Shown here: piece after piece, positions 1 through 5,881 of the stretch | Layout: each line of letters opens with the position of its first letter | Position numbering within the stretch: position 1 is the stretch's first letter | Origin: Akkermansiaceae bacterium | Lineage (GTDB): Bacteria > Verrucomicrobiota > Verrucomicrobiia > Verrucomicrobiales > Akkermansiaceae | Direction of reading: 5' to 3' | Length of the DNA stretch: 7,943 nt | NCBI GenBank assembly: GCA_029288115.1 | Contig: JARFPV010000217.1 | Span: forward strand, 1 to 7,943 | Notes under the pieces: model-generated | The model's input: the letters and a program-made list of their open reading frames with translations, nothing else | What the model was told of the DNA's origin: nothing | Databases searched by the model: none | Position numbers and translations under genes: made by a program

Positions 1-441
1 GTCCGGGGTGCTGACCTTCACACGAAAGCCTCCATTTCCCCTCTGCACCCCCACACACGCAGACGCTAGCAGACACGACATCGTGGGCTCAGCCTGGACC
101 AGCTCCTTGGCAAGCTCATCAAACACGGATGGTTCTTGCGCAAGCACGTAAACACCACCCATTTTTTCCGGCCCGTCGAGATTCAGGCGATGGCGCATCT
201 CACGTTCAATCTCGGCGGGCAATCCTGCATTCGCCACCACGGGCGGCTGGGACACATCAGGGAGATACAATCCGCAAAAAGTATGCACAAATGCCCGGGC
301 TCCCATACCACCCAGGCTGTCGGACATTTCCACCAACACAACCTCGCTACCCATACGAGCTGCAGCAAGTGCGGCACACAGCCCCGCGCTGCCACCACCA
401 ATCACAACCACGTCTGCCCGTTGATCACTACTCACCGCCAT
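1..441 (-). CDS. FAD-dependent oxidoreductase, N-terminal part (truncated by window edge)
   Basis: This is an open minus-strand frame of 147 codons that runs off the left edge, so only the N-terminus is visible. Residues 10-21 form a dinucleotide-binding beta-alpha-beta turn (DVVVIGGGSAGL, GxGxxG-type glycines 15, 17 and 20). The acidic residue expected at the end of strand two to hold the FAD ribose is E38 (VVLVEM), followed by a GG motif (SLGGMG). This pattern, and the stretch VFDELAKELV further on, match the 'FAD_oxidored' kind of flavoprotein; the substrate cannot be told from this part. The ATG at 441-439 lies inside the carrier protein gene and overlaps its end by 14 bases in another frame, so the two genes are almost certainly co-transcribed and probably translationally coupled. 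Inference: it oxidises or reduces an intermediate carried on, or made with, the adjacent carrier protein. The family call is fairly secure; the role is not. Confidence 0.8.
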   Translation of the reverse strand, partial: MAVSSDQRADVVVIGGGSAGLCAALAAARMGSEVVLVEMSDSLGGMGARAFVHTFCGLYLPDVSQPPVVANAGLPAEIEREMRHRLNLDGPEKMGGVYVLAQEPSVFDELAKELVQAEPTMSCLLASACVGVQRGNGGFRVKVSTPD

Positions 442-694
442 TGCGCTTAGTTTCCACTAGCTTGGCGATGGCTTGCAAGGTCTTAAAGTGTTCCTTGGCA
501 AGATCCTGAGGCTCGATATGCACACCTAGCTCCTGCTCAAGAACGAGAATCAGCTGCATCAGAGCCATCGAGTCCAGTCCTTGTTGGTATAAATCACCAT
601 CGCTCGGGAAGCCGTCAGGCAGCGGCAACAAGCGCTCACTGATCAGCACGCGGAGCTTCTCCACGGCGGCGGCTTGTGCTTCGGAATCAGACAT
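428..694 (-). CDS. Acyl carrier protein (phosphopantetheine-binding)
   Basis: An 88-residue acidic protein of carrier-protein size. The 4'-phosphopantetheine attachment motif is GLDSMALMQLI, with the modified serine at S42, followed by a helix (LVLEQELGVHIEP) typical of ACP helices II-III. The motif differs from the housekeeping fatty-acid AcpP (usually GADSLD...), which suggests a dedicated carrier of a polyketide, polyene, modified lipid or peptide pathway (inference). The start at 694 gives a normal ACP length; the frame stays open up to 820, but that extension reads through the tRNA gene and is not credible. No Shine-Dalgarno sequence precedes the ATG; the bases just before it are CCACC. 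The gene lies only 25 bases after the hairpin that follows tRNA-Pro, leaving almost no room for its own promoter, and it overlaps the downstream oxidoreductase by 14 bases. Confidence 0.88.
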   Translation of the reverse strand: MSDSEAQAAAVEKLRVLISERLLPLPDGFPSDGDLYQQGLDSMALMQLILVLEQELGVHIEPQDLAKEHFKTLQAIAKLVETKRNGGE

Positions 695-715
695 GGTGGC
701 AGGAGTCAGATCAAT

Positions 716-754
716 GAAGAAAAACGGAACCATCACAAGGATGGCTCCGTTTTT
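716..754 (-). terminator. Intrinsic terminator or attenuator after tRNA-Pro
   Basis: Arms 720-734 and 740-754 pair over 15 positions around a 5-base loop. The one imperfect pair (729/745) is a G-U wobble when read from the minus strand but an A-C mismatch on the plus strand, so minus is the natural direction. Read that way, the arm ends in five Ts followed by CTTCA. It starts 5 bases beyond the tRNA CCA end and stops 25 bases before the acyl carrier protein start. Confidence 0.75.
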
Positions 755-759
755 CTGAA

Positions 760-836
760 TGGTCGGGACTACAGGATTCGAACCTGCGACCTCTTCACCC
801 CCAGCGAAGCGCGCTACCAAACTGCGCCAAGTCCCG
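760..836 (-). tRNA. tRNA-Pro, anticodon GGG
   Basis: The 77-nt cloverleaf is complete. The acceptor arm CGGGACT pairs with AGTCCCG, the D stem is GCGC/GCGC, the anticodon stem is CTTCG/TGAAG with a final G-U, and the T stem is GCAGG/CCTGT (first pair G-U) with loop TTCGAAT. The anticodon loop CTGGGGG places GGG at 802-800, which reads proline codons CCC and CCU. The C1-G72 pair and discriminator A73 are the usual bacterial tRNA-Pro identity elements. The 3' CCA is encoded (762-760). It is divergent from argC and sits upstream of the carrier protein gene on the same strand. Confidence 0.97.
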
Positions 837-870
837 GTTATATTTTCCGCCTGCAGACAGACGGGGGCGC

Positions 871-899
871 AATTAAGCCCATCACTTCAGAGTTGGCAA
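871..899 (-). promoter_or_regulatory. Candidate promoter for tRNA-Pro (and perhaps the ACP operon)
   Basis: On the minus strand TTGCCA (899-894, five of six matches to the -35 consensus) is followed after exactly 17 bases by TTAATT (876-871, a poor -10). This would start transcription about 28 bases before the tRNA. A better-looking TATAAC (842-837) touches the tRNA end, has no -35 at proper distance and would leave no leader. The 95-base gap 837-931 must also hold the argC promoter, which I could not place. Confidence 0.3.
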
Positions 900-931
900 G
901 TACGGATTTTCGTGGCATTTCCTTCCCTCCC

Positions 932-1969
932 ATGAAACCTGTCAAGATTGCCGTCATCGGAGCCAGCGGCTACACCGGGCTGGAACTACTCCGGCTTTTG
1001 CTCACCCATCCGCATGCGGAGCTGGTCTGTGTGACCTCACGCCAGAATGCCGGACGCAGCATCGGTGAGCTGTTTCCACGCTTCTCAGGTGCCGAGGCTG
1101 CGGGGTTAAAATTCATTGACCCAGATGCTGACCAGGTTGCCGCGACAGGTGCAGAGGTTGCCTTTCTGGCCCTGCCCCATGGCGTTGCGGCAGGTTATGC
1201 ATCGAGCTTGTTAGAAAAAGGGCTGCGTATCGTCGACCTGAGTGCAGATTTCCGGCTCGATGACCCGGTTGTATATGAGGAGTTTTACGACGCCGCACAC
1301 CCGGCCCCCGAGCTGCTTAAAGAAGCAGTTTACGGTCTTCCAGAGGTAAGGCGGGATGAAATCAAGAACGCGAGACTTGTTGCCGCACCGGGATGTTATC
1401 CTACCAGCATCAGTCTACCACTCATTCCGCTGCTGCGCGAAAAGCTGATTGATCCAGCGAGCATCGTCACCTGCTCCATGTCAGGTGTCAGTGGTGCAGG
1501 CCGCAAGGCTGACCTGTCACTGATTTTTTGTGAATGCAATGAAAGCGTGCGTGCTTATGGGCTTCCTAAACACCGCCACCTATCGGAGATCGAGCAAGAG
1601 CTATCCAAGGCAGCCGGAGACCAGGTTGCTATGTCATTCACACCTCATCTGGTGCCCACACACAACGGCATCTGCACAACCACCAGCGCAAAACTAACTG
1701 GCGACCCCGACCAAGTGGGCATCGCATTGGAAAAAGCATACGCGGATGAATTCTTTGTCCGTTTGCTAGGAAAAGGTGGCTGCGCAGACACCAAGAATGT
1801 GACCGGCACGAATTTCATCGATATCGGATGGAACTACGATCCGCGCACTGGACGGGTGCTCCTGCTGAGTGCGGAAGACAACCTCGGCAAGGGTGCCGCG
1901 GGTCAGGCAATCCAGAATTTCAACCTGATCTGCGGATTTTCGGAAACTGCCGGGTTGCAAAACTACTAG
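932..1969 (+). CDS. argC: N-acetyl-gamma-glutamyl-phosphate reductase
   Basis: ArgC reduces N-acetylglutamyl-5-phosphate to the semialdehyde with NADPH, the third step of arginine synthesis from glutamate, in the cytosol. The 345-residue product has the usual family length. The N-terminal nucleotide-binding turn is GASGYTG (residues 10-16). The catalytic cysteine is C155 in AAPGCYPTS, and the HRH segment at 215-217 carries the expected catalytic histidine. SGVSGAGR (184-191) and TPHLVPTHNGI (237-247) are further family signatures. The ATG at 932 begins exactly where homologues begin (MKPVKIAVIGASGYTG); the frame is open back to 674, but that part runs antisense through the tRNA and carrier protein start and is rejected. 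The leader just before the ATG is C/T-rich with no Shine-Dalgarno sequence. argJ follows after 25 bases, so the two are likely co-transcribed. No arginine operator was recognised. Confidence 0.97.
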   Translation: MKPVKIAVIGASGYTGLELLRLLLTHPHAELVCVTSRQNAGRSIGELFPRFSGAEAAGLKFIDPDADQVAATGAEVAFLALPHGVAAGYASSLLEKGLRIVDLSADFRLDDPVVYEEFYDAAHPAPELLKEAVYGLPEVRRDEIKNARLVAAPGCYPTSISLPLIPLLREKLIDPASIVTCSMSGVSGAGRKADLSLIFCECNESVRAYGLPKHRHLSEIEQELSKAAGDQVAMSFTPHLVPTHNGICTTTSAKLTGDPDQVGIALEKAYADEFFVRLLGKGGCADTKNVTGTNFIDIGWNYDPRTGRVLLLSAEDNLGKGAAGQAIQNFNLICGFSETAGLQNY

Positions 1970-1994
1970 AAATTATCCAGAGTCGAAATTCGCC

Positions 1995-3254
1995 ATGCCA
2001 GCTACTTCGTCTATAAAGCGCATCAAGGGAGGTGTTTGCGCACCTCGCGGATTTCAGGCTGCGGCGGTAAGTGCAGGCATCAAGAACCCGGACGACCCAC
2101 GGCTGGACCTCGCGCTCATCTACTCACCCCATCCATGTACGGCGGCAGGAACATTCACCACGAACCGCGTCAAGGCGGCACCGGTCAAAGTTTCCCAGGC
2201 GTATCTAAAAGCCGACAAGGTCCAGGCGATTGTTGCCAATAGCGGCAACGCCAACGCCTGCACAGGCATGCAGGGTCTCGGCGATGCACGCAACACAGCA
2301 AAACTTGTCGCAAAGGGACTCGGTGTTAGGCAGCGGCAAATCTCGGTATGCTCGACGGGTGTAATTGGCCTGCCCATGCCGATGGCACGCATCGAGCCAA
2401 AAATCCCCGAACTCGTTGCAGCACTTGGTGAAAAGAACGGCACCGATGTCGCACAGGCAATCATGACCAGCGATACTCAGAAAAAGGAGATCGCAATTTC
2501 TGTAAAAATCGGCGGTCACCGCGTTCGCATTGGTGCCTGTGCAAAAGGTGCGGGCATGATTTGCCCAAGTATGGCTACCATGCTGTGCTTCATCACGACC
2601 GATGCCAAAGTCAGCGCATCATGCCTCCAGCGAGCCACTCATGATGCTGTGGATGCATCATTCAACCGTATTACTATCGATGGAGACATGAGCACCAACG
2701 ACACCGTGCTCATCCTCGCGAATGGCCAATCCGGCATGCCGTCAATCAAACGAAACAGCAAAGAATGCCGTCAATTTCGTGAAGCCCTTCAATACGTCAT
2801 GCTGAAAATGGCCAAGTCACTGGTACGTGACGGCGAGAGGGTGACCAAGTTCGTCACTGTCGAAGTCAAAGGCGCTCGCACCTACCTCGATGCTCGCAAG
2901 GTCGCGGAAGCGGTCGCCAATTCCTCACTCGTGAAAAGCTCATGGAATGGAAACGATCCGAACTGGGGCCGCATCATCCATGCGGTGGGATACTCACGCG
3001 CCATGGTGCGCGAGGAATTGATCGATATCTACATCGGTGGCAAGGCCGCATGCCTGGGCGGACTCCAGTCGAAAACACCCATGGATAAGCTTCGCAAAAT
3101 CGTAGCCAAGGACTCATTCACCATCAGCATCGATCTTAATCTCGGCAAGGCTGACTACGAAGTCTACACCAGTGACATGTCACCGGAGTATATCGATTTC
3201 AATCGCTCCGAGTACGCCTACTGGAAACAGGCACGCAAGGACGGCCTGGTGTAA
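1995..3254 (+). CDS. argJ: Bifunctional ornithine acetyltransferase / N-acetylglutamate synthase
   Basis: ArgJ moves the acetyl group from N-acetylornithine to glutamate, making ornithine and renewing N-acetylglutamate; some members also use acetyl-CoA. It is made as one chain that cuts itself before a threonine. Here the cleavage motif KGAGMICPSMATML lies at 184-197, giving A194/T195 as the predicted scissile bond and T195 as nucleophile of the beta chain. Other family marks are NSGNANACTG (82-91), CSTGVIG (119-125), DGDMSTNDT (229-237) and GNDPNWGRI (319-327). Two things look unusual against the family as I remember it: the usual DGEGATKF reads DGERVTKF (279-286), and the C-terminus continues about 11 residues past the expected end around N403. 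At 419 residues it is slightly long. It follows argC by 25 bases. Whether it also has synthase activity cannot be judged from sequence. Confidence 0.96.
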   Translation: MPATSSIKRIKGGVCAPRGFQAAAVSAGIKNPDDPRLDLALIYSPHPCTAAGTFTTNRVKAAPVKVSQAYLKADKVQAIVANSGNANACTGMQGLGDARNTAKLVAKGLGVRQRQISVCSTGVIGLPMPMARIEPKIPELVAALGEKNGTDVAQAIMTSDTQKKEIAISVKIGGHRVRIGACAKGAGMICPSMATMLCFITTDAKVSASCLQRATHDAVDASFNRITIDGDMSTNDTVLILANGQSGMPSIKRNSKECRQFREALQYVMLKMAKSLVRDGERVTKFVTVEVKGARTYLDARKVAEAVANSSLVKSSWNGNDPNWGRIIHAVGYSRAMVREELIDIYIGGKAACLGGLQSKTPMDKLRKIVAKDSFTISIDLNLGKADYEVYTSDMSPEYIDFNRSEYAYWKQARKDGLV

Positions 3255-3277
3255 TACTCACGAGACCATTCGCGTCT

Positions 3278-3305
3278 TGACTCTGGGTTCTGGATTCTCG
3301 ATTCT
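3278..3305 (+). repeat. Seven-base-period repeat in the pyrH leader (4 units)
   Basis: Four consecutive heptamers begin at 3278, 3285, 3292 and 3299. Units two to four end in TTCT after three variable bases (GGG, GGA, CGA); the first is TGACTCT. They fill much of the 62-base argJ-pyrH gap. A TTGACT at 3277-3282 could be a -35 element, but no convincing -10 follows at normal spacing. Confidence 0.6.
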
Positions 3306-3316
3306 ATCACCTAAGC

Positions 3317-4051
3317 ATGAGCAATCCCCAAGACGCCCGATCATTCAAACGTGTCATTCTTAAACTCAGCGGAGAAGCGCTGCGAGAACCTGGCAGCCAG
3401 GATAACATTTCTCCCGAAATCGTCGAACGTGTTGCCAAGGAAATTGCGAAAGCGGCGACCACAGGCGTTGAAATAGGGGTTGTTTGCGGCGGCGGAAACT
3501 TTTGGCGTGGTGCCAGTGCGAGCGCACGCGGCATGGATCGTGCCACTGCCGATTACGTAGGCATGATGGCAACAGTGATGAACGCACTCGCACTCCAGAG
3601 CGCACTTGAGGCTGAAAACGTGCAGTGCATCGTTCAATCCGCCATCGAGATGAAAAACGTTGCCGAGCCTTTCATCCGCCGCAAGGCAAACCGCCTACTC
3701 AAGGAGCGTAACGTCGTCATTTTTGCAGCTGGTACCGGCAGCCCGTTTTTCTCAACCGACACTACCGCCGCACTACGCGCCAGTGAAATGAGTGCCTGTG
3801 CCATCATGAAGGCAACGATGGTTGACGGCGTCTATGATTCCGATCCTAAGAAAAACCCAGACGCAACACGCTACGACACCGTCACCTTCGACGAATGCCT
3901 CGGGCAGAATCTCAACGTGATGGACTCCACTGCCTTTACTCTGTGCAAAGACAACAACATCCCGATCATTGTGTTCGACATCGGTGGTGAGGGCAACATC
4001 ACCAAGGCTCTCGCTGGCGACAACATCGGCACCATTGTGCACCAAGGCTAA
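3317..4051 (+). CDS. pyrH: UMP kinase
   Basis: PyrH phosphorylates UMP to UDP with ATP, the step leading to all pyrimidine nucleotides; bacterial enzymes are cytosolic hexamers of the amino-acid-kinase fold. The 244-residue product has normal length. Signatures are KLSGEAL (16-22), the phosphate-binding GGGNFWRG (58-65), DYVGMMATVMNAL (79-91), GTGSPFFSTDTTAALRA (139-155), DGVYDSDPKKNP (170-181) and MDSTA (202-206). These are specific to UMP kinase and separate it from the related NAG kinase ArgB, which often sits beside argC/argJ. The start at 3317 places the KLSGEAL motif at its usual distance from the N-terminus. It lies 62 bases after argJ and 42 before frr; the pyrH-frr pair is widespread in bacteria, while the preceding rpsB-tsf seen elsewhere is replaced here by argC-argJ. 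The leader has the heptamer repeat and no Shine-Dalgarno sequence. Confidence 0.97.
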   Translation: MSNPQDARSFKRVILKLSGEALREPGSQDNISPEIVERVAKEIAKAATTGVEIGVVCGGGNFWRGASASARGMDRATADYVGMMATVMNALALQSALEAENVQCIVQSAIEMKNVAEPFIRRKANRLLKERNVVIFAAGTGSPFFSTDTTAALRASEMSACAIMKATMVDGVYDSDPKKNPDATRYDTVTFDECLGQNLNVMDSTAFTLCKDNNIPIIVFDIGGEGNITKALAGDNIGTIVHQG

Positions 4052-4053
4052 TC

Positions 4054-4088
4054 TCCATTCACCACTCACTATTCAACATTCACTATTC
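4054..4088 (+). repeat. Seven-base-period repeat in the frr leader (5 units), G-free
   Basis: Five heptamers begin at 4054, 4061, 4068, 4075 and 4082. Each ends in ATTC except the second, which ends in ACTC, and the two at 4068 and 4082 are identical (ACTATTC). The whole 42-base pyrH-frr gap contains no G on the plus strand, so the leader should be largely unstructured and cannot hold a Shine-Dalgarno sequence. Confidence 0.7.
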
Positions 4089-4093
4089 ATACC

Positions 4094-4660
4094 ATGGAAC
4101 CAGATACCGTCATTTTAGAAACCGAGGAAAGCATGCAGAAAGCCGTCGAGTACATCATTCATGAATTCGCCGCCGTACGCACAGGCAAAGCCAGCCCCGC
4201 ACTCATCGAGAACATCGATGTCAACGTTCCCAGCTATGGCAGCGTGATGAAAATCAAAGGCCTCGCTGTCATCACGATCCCTGAGCCCCGAATGATTATG
4301 GTGCAGCCATTCGATCCATCCACCACAGCCGATATCGAGAAAGCCATCCTCGAAAGTAAAACCGGCCTGAATCCCGCCAACGAAGGCAAACACTTGCGTA
4401 TCCCCATCCCTGAACTCTCCGAGGAACGCCGTAAGGACATGGTGAAAATGGTGCGGCAACTCGCCGAAGAAGGTCGCGTCCGTGTGCGCTCCGTGCGCAA
4501 GGACGGCATGGATTCATCCAAAAAGATGAAGGCAAATAACACCCTCACCGAAGATGGGCAACACGACTTCGAAAGCCAGATTCAGGATCTGACAAACAAG
4601 TTCATCAAGGAAATCGACGAGCACCTCGCCTCCAAAGAGACCGAGCTGATGACCGTCTGA
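4094..4660 (+). CDS. frr: Ribosome recycling factor
   Basis: RRF, with EF-G, splits the post-termination ribosome so that its subunits can be reused. The product has 188 residues, close to the usual 185. The N-terminal helix of the three-helix bundle carries RTGKASP (29-35), next comes the small beta domain II (about 31-104) with NVPSYGS (44-50), and the bundle resumes with ERRKDMVKM (111-119) and the basic stretch RVRVRSVRKDG (128-138), which contacts 23S rRNA in known factors. The ATG at 4094 is in keeping with family length. It is the second gene of the pyrH-frr pair. The 42-base leader is free of G and repeats with period 7. The TGA stop is followed at once by an in-frame TAG. Confidence 0.97.
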   Translation: MEPDTVILETEESMQKAVEYIIHEFAAVRTGKASPALIENIDVNVPSYGSVMKIKGLAVITIPEPRMIMVQPFDPSTTADIEKAILESKTGLNPANEGKHLRIPIPELSEERRKDMVKMVRQLAEEGRVRVRSVRKDGMDSSKKMKANNTLTEDGQHDFESQIQDLTNKFIKEIDEHLASKETELMTV

Positions 4661-4666
4661 TAGACA

Positions 4667-4686
4667 TGCGGACATGACTGTCCGCA
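4667..4686 (+). other. Perfect 8-bp hairpin between frr and the aldo/keto reductase gene
   Basis: TGCGGACA (4667-4674) and TGTCCGCA (4679-4686) pair perfectly around the 4-base loop TGAC. No T-run follows (the next bases are CTCCTTAAAA), so it is not a standard terminator. It lies 10 bases before the next start codon. It may protect the 3' end of the frr message, weaken read-through or affect initiation; the sequence does not decide. Confidence 0.5.
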
Positions 4687-4696
4687 CTCCTTAAAA

Positions 4697-5692
4697 ATGC
4701 CTTACACACCAGATCCGGATCGTTACGACGGGCGTATGCCGTATCGGCGCTGCGGTCATTCCGGCTTGAAACTGCCGGCGATCTCGCTCGGATTCTGGCA
4801 CAATTTCGGCGACGTCGATGATCTTGATGAATCGCGTCAGATCATGCGGCGCGCATTCGACCTGGGGATTACCCACTTTGATTTCGCGAACAACTACGGC
4901 CCCCCACCCGGCTCCGCCGAACGTAACTGCGGAAGGATCATGCAAGAGGACTTCCTCTCGCACCGCGATGAGTTGATCATTTCTACCAAGGCCGGCTACC
5001 TGATGTGGGATGGCCCCTATGGCGAGTGGGGATCGCGCAAATACGTTCTGTCGTCGCTCGACCAATCGCTGGCACGCCTGCAGCTCGATTACGTCGATAT
5101 TTTTTACTCACACAGGCCGGACCCCGACACCCCTCTGGAGGAAACGATGGGAGCGTTGGCCACAGCCGTGCAACAGGGCAAGGCACTCTATGTGGGTATC
5201 TCCAACTACCCGGCAGACATGGCGGCAAATGCCATCGATATTCTCAAGGACATGAATGTGCAGTGCCTCATTCATCAGCCACGATACAACATGTTCGACC
5301 GGTGGATTGAGCATGGGCTGATCGATGTGTTATTAGAAAAAGGCGTGGGCTGTATCCCGTTCTCCCCACTTGCCCAAGGGCTGCTGACCGGACGTTATCT
5401 CGATGGCATTCCCGAGGACTCGCGCGCGAACAAGGAACATGGTTTTCTCCAGAAGGATCAGGTGTCGGAAAAAATCGCCCAGGTGCAAAAACTAGCGGAC
5501 ATCGCCAAGCACCGCGGACAAACACTTGCCAACATGGCACTGGCCTGGGTGCTGCGCGATCCAGCGGTGACCAGCGCACTGATCGGGGCGTCCAGTGTCG
5601 CTCAACTGGAGGAAAATGTTCGATGCCTGGACAAACTCGATTTTTCTGAAGAGGAACTGACAGCTATCGATTCGGTATTAAGTCCTGGGTAG
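4697..5692 (+). CDS. gpr: Aldo/keto reductase, YghZ/Gpr (L-glyceraldehyde 3-phosphate reductase) type
   Basis: This is a 331-residue NADPH-dependent (alpha/beta)8-barrel reductase. It resembles the E. coli YghZ/Gpr line, which reduces L-glyceraldehyde 3-phosphate and methylglyoxal and is related to potassium-channel beta subunits. Segments I recognise from that line are LGFWHNFG (31-38), NNYGPPPGSAE (65-75), STKAGYLMW (96-104), DIFYSHRPD (134-142) and PLAQGLLTGRYL (near 230). The catalytic tetrad is complete: D62, Y67, K98 and H139. The protein is a little shorter than E. coli Gpr. The start at 4697 fits homologues that begin just before a YxxMxYRxCGxSGL motif; AAAA rather than a Shine-Dalgarno sequence precedes it. 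It follows frr by 36 bases, so it may be a trailing member of that transcript, although the intervening hairpin could separate them. The physiological substrate is inferred from family only. Confidence 0.9.
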   Translation: MPYTPDPDRYDGRMPYRRCGHSGLKLPAISLGFWHNFGDVDDLDESRQIMRRAFDLGITHFDFANNYGPPPGSAERNCGRIMQEDFLSHRDELIISTKAGYLMWDGPYGEWGSRKYVLSSLDQSLARLQLDYVDIFYSHRPDPDTPLEETMGALATAVQQGKALYVGISNYPADMAANAIDILKDMNVQCLIHQPRYNMFDRWIEHGLIDVLLEKGVGCIPFSPLAQGLLTGRYLDGIPEDSRANKEHGFLQKDQVSEKIAQVQKLADIAKHRGQTLANMALAWVLRDPAVTSALIGASSVAQLEENVRCLDKLDFSEEELTAIDSVLSPG

Positions 5693-5761
5693 GGCAAGTT
5701 TGTAATTTTCCGACAGCCCTTGGTCCACATTTCTTGAAATCATAGATCCTGCCGACAACTT

Positions 5762-5804
5762 AAAAAGCCGCCCTGCTTTAAAAGTAAAAGAGCGGCGGGT
5801 TTTA
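5762..5804 (+). terminator. Candidate terminator for the plus-strand genes
   Basis: CCGCC (5768-5772) can pair with GGCGG (5794-5798), extended across a G-G mismatch by an A-run (5763-5766) with TTTT (5800-5803). The loop is long (21 bases) and the T-run short, so this is only moderate. It uses bases that are also needed by the minus-strand hairpin. The rest of the 189-base gap 5693-5881 shows nothing else I can name. Confidence 0.4.
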
Positions 5805-5817
5805 CCCCACCGCTCTT
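5777..5817 (-). terminator. Intrinsic terminator of the sigma factor gene
   Basis: AAGAGCGG (5788-5795) pairs perfectly with CCGCTCTT (5810-5817), and inside it GGGT (5797-5800) pairs with ACCC (5804-5807). Read on the minus strand the stem is followed by a T-rich tail (TTTTACTTTT as the complement of 5778-5789). It ends the sigma factor transcript 64 bases after its stop codon. Confidence 0.75.
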
Positions 5818-5881
5818 AACACCTACGATCCCAATCCTGAGCGTCGTCTGCGAGCAGATAACACCCGGATTGTGTTTATTT

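Noticed and set aside
129..509. Plus-strand open frames over the left edge
   Set aside because: They are antisense to the flavoprotein and carrier protein genes, low in complexity and unlike any family I know.
695..820. Longer acyl carrier protein start reaching 820 on the minus strand
   Set aside because: The extra 42 residues translate the tRNA-Pro gene and its terminator; the start at 694 gives normal carrier protein length.
760..836. tRNA-Pro as an integration site of a mobile element
   Set aside because: No integrase, no repeat of the tRNA 3' end and no composition break are visible in the window.
674..931. 86-residue N-terminal extension of ArgC
   Set aside because: It runs antisense through the carrier protein start, the terminator and the tRNA; ArgC homologues begin at the ATG at 932.
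837..931. Riboswitch, T-box or arginine operator ahead of argC
   Set aside because: The gap is only 95 bases, shows no conserved riboswitch core or T-box sequence, and contains no ARG-box-like palindrome I could recognise.
3317..4051. pyrH as a divergent argB (NAG kinase)
   Set aside because: GGGNFWRG, the SPFFSTDTTAALRA segment and DGVYDSDPKKNP are UMP kinase signatures.
3278..4088. CRISPR array from the short repeats
   Set aside because: Units are 7 bases, contiguous and without spacers, and no cas genes are present.
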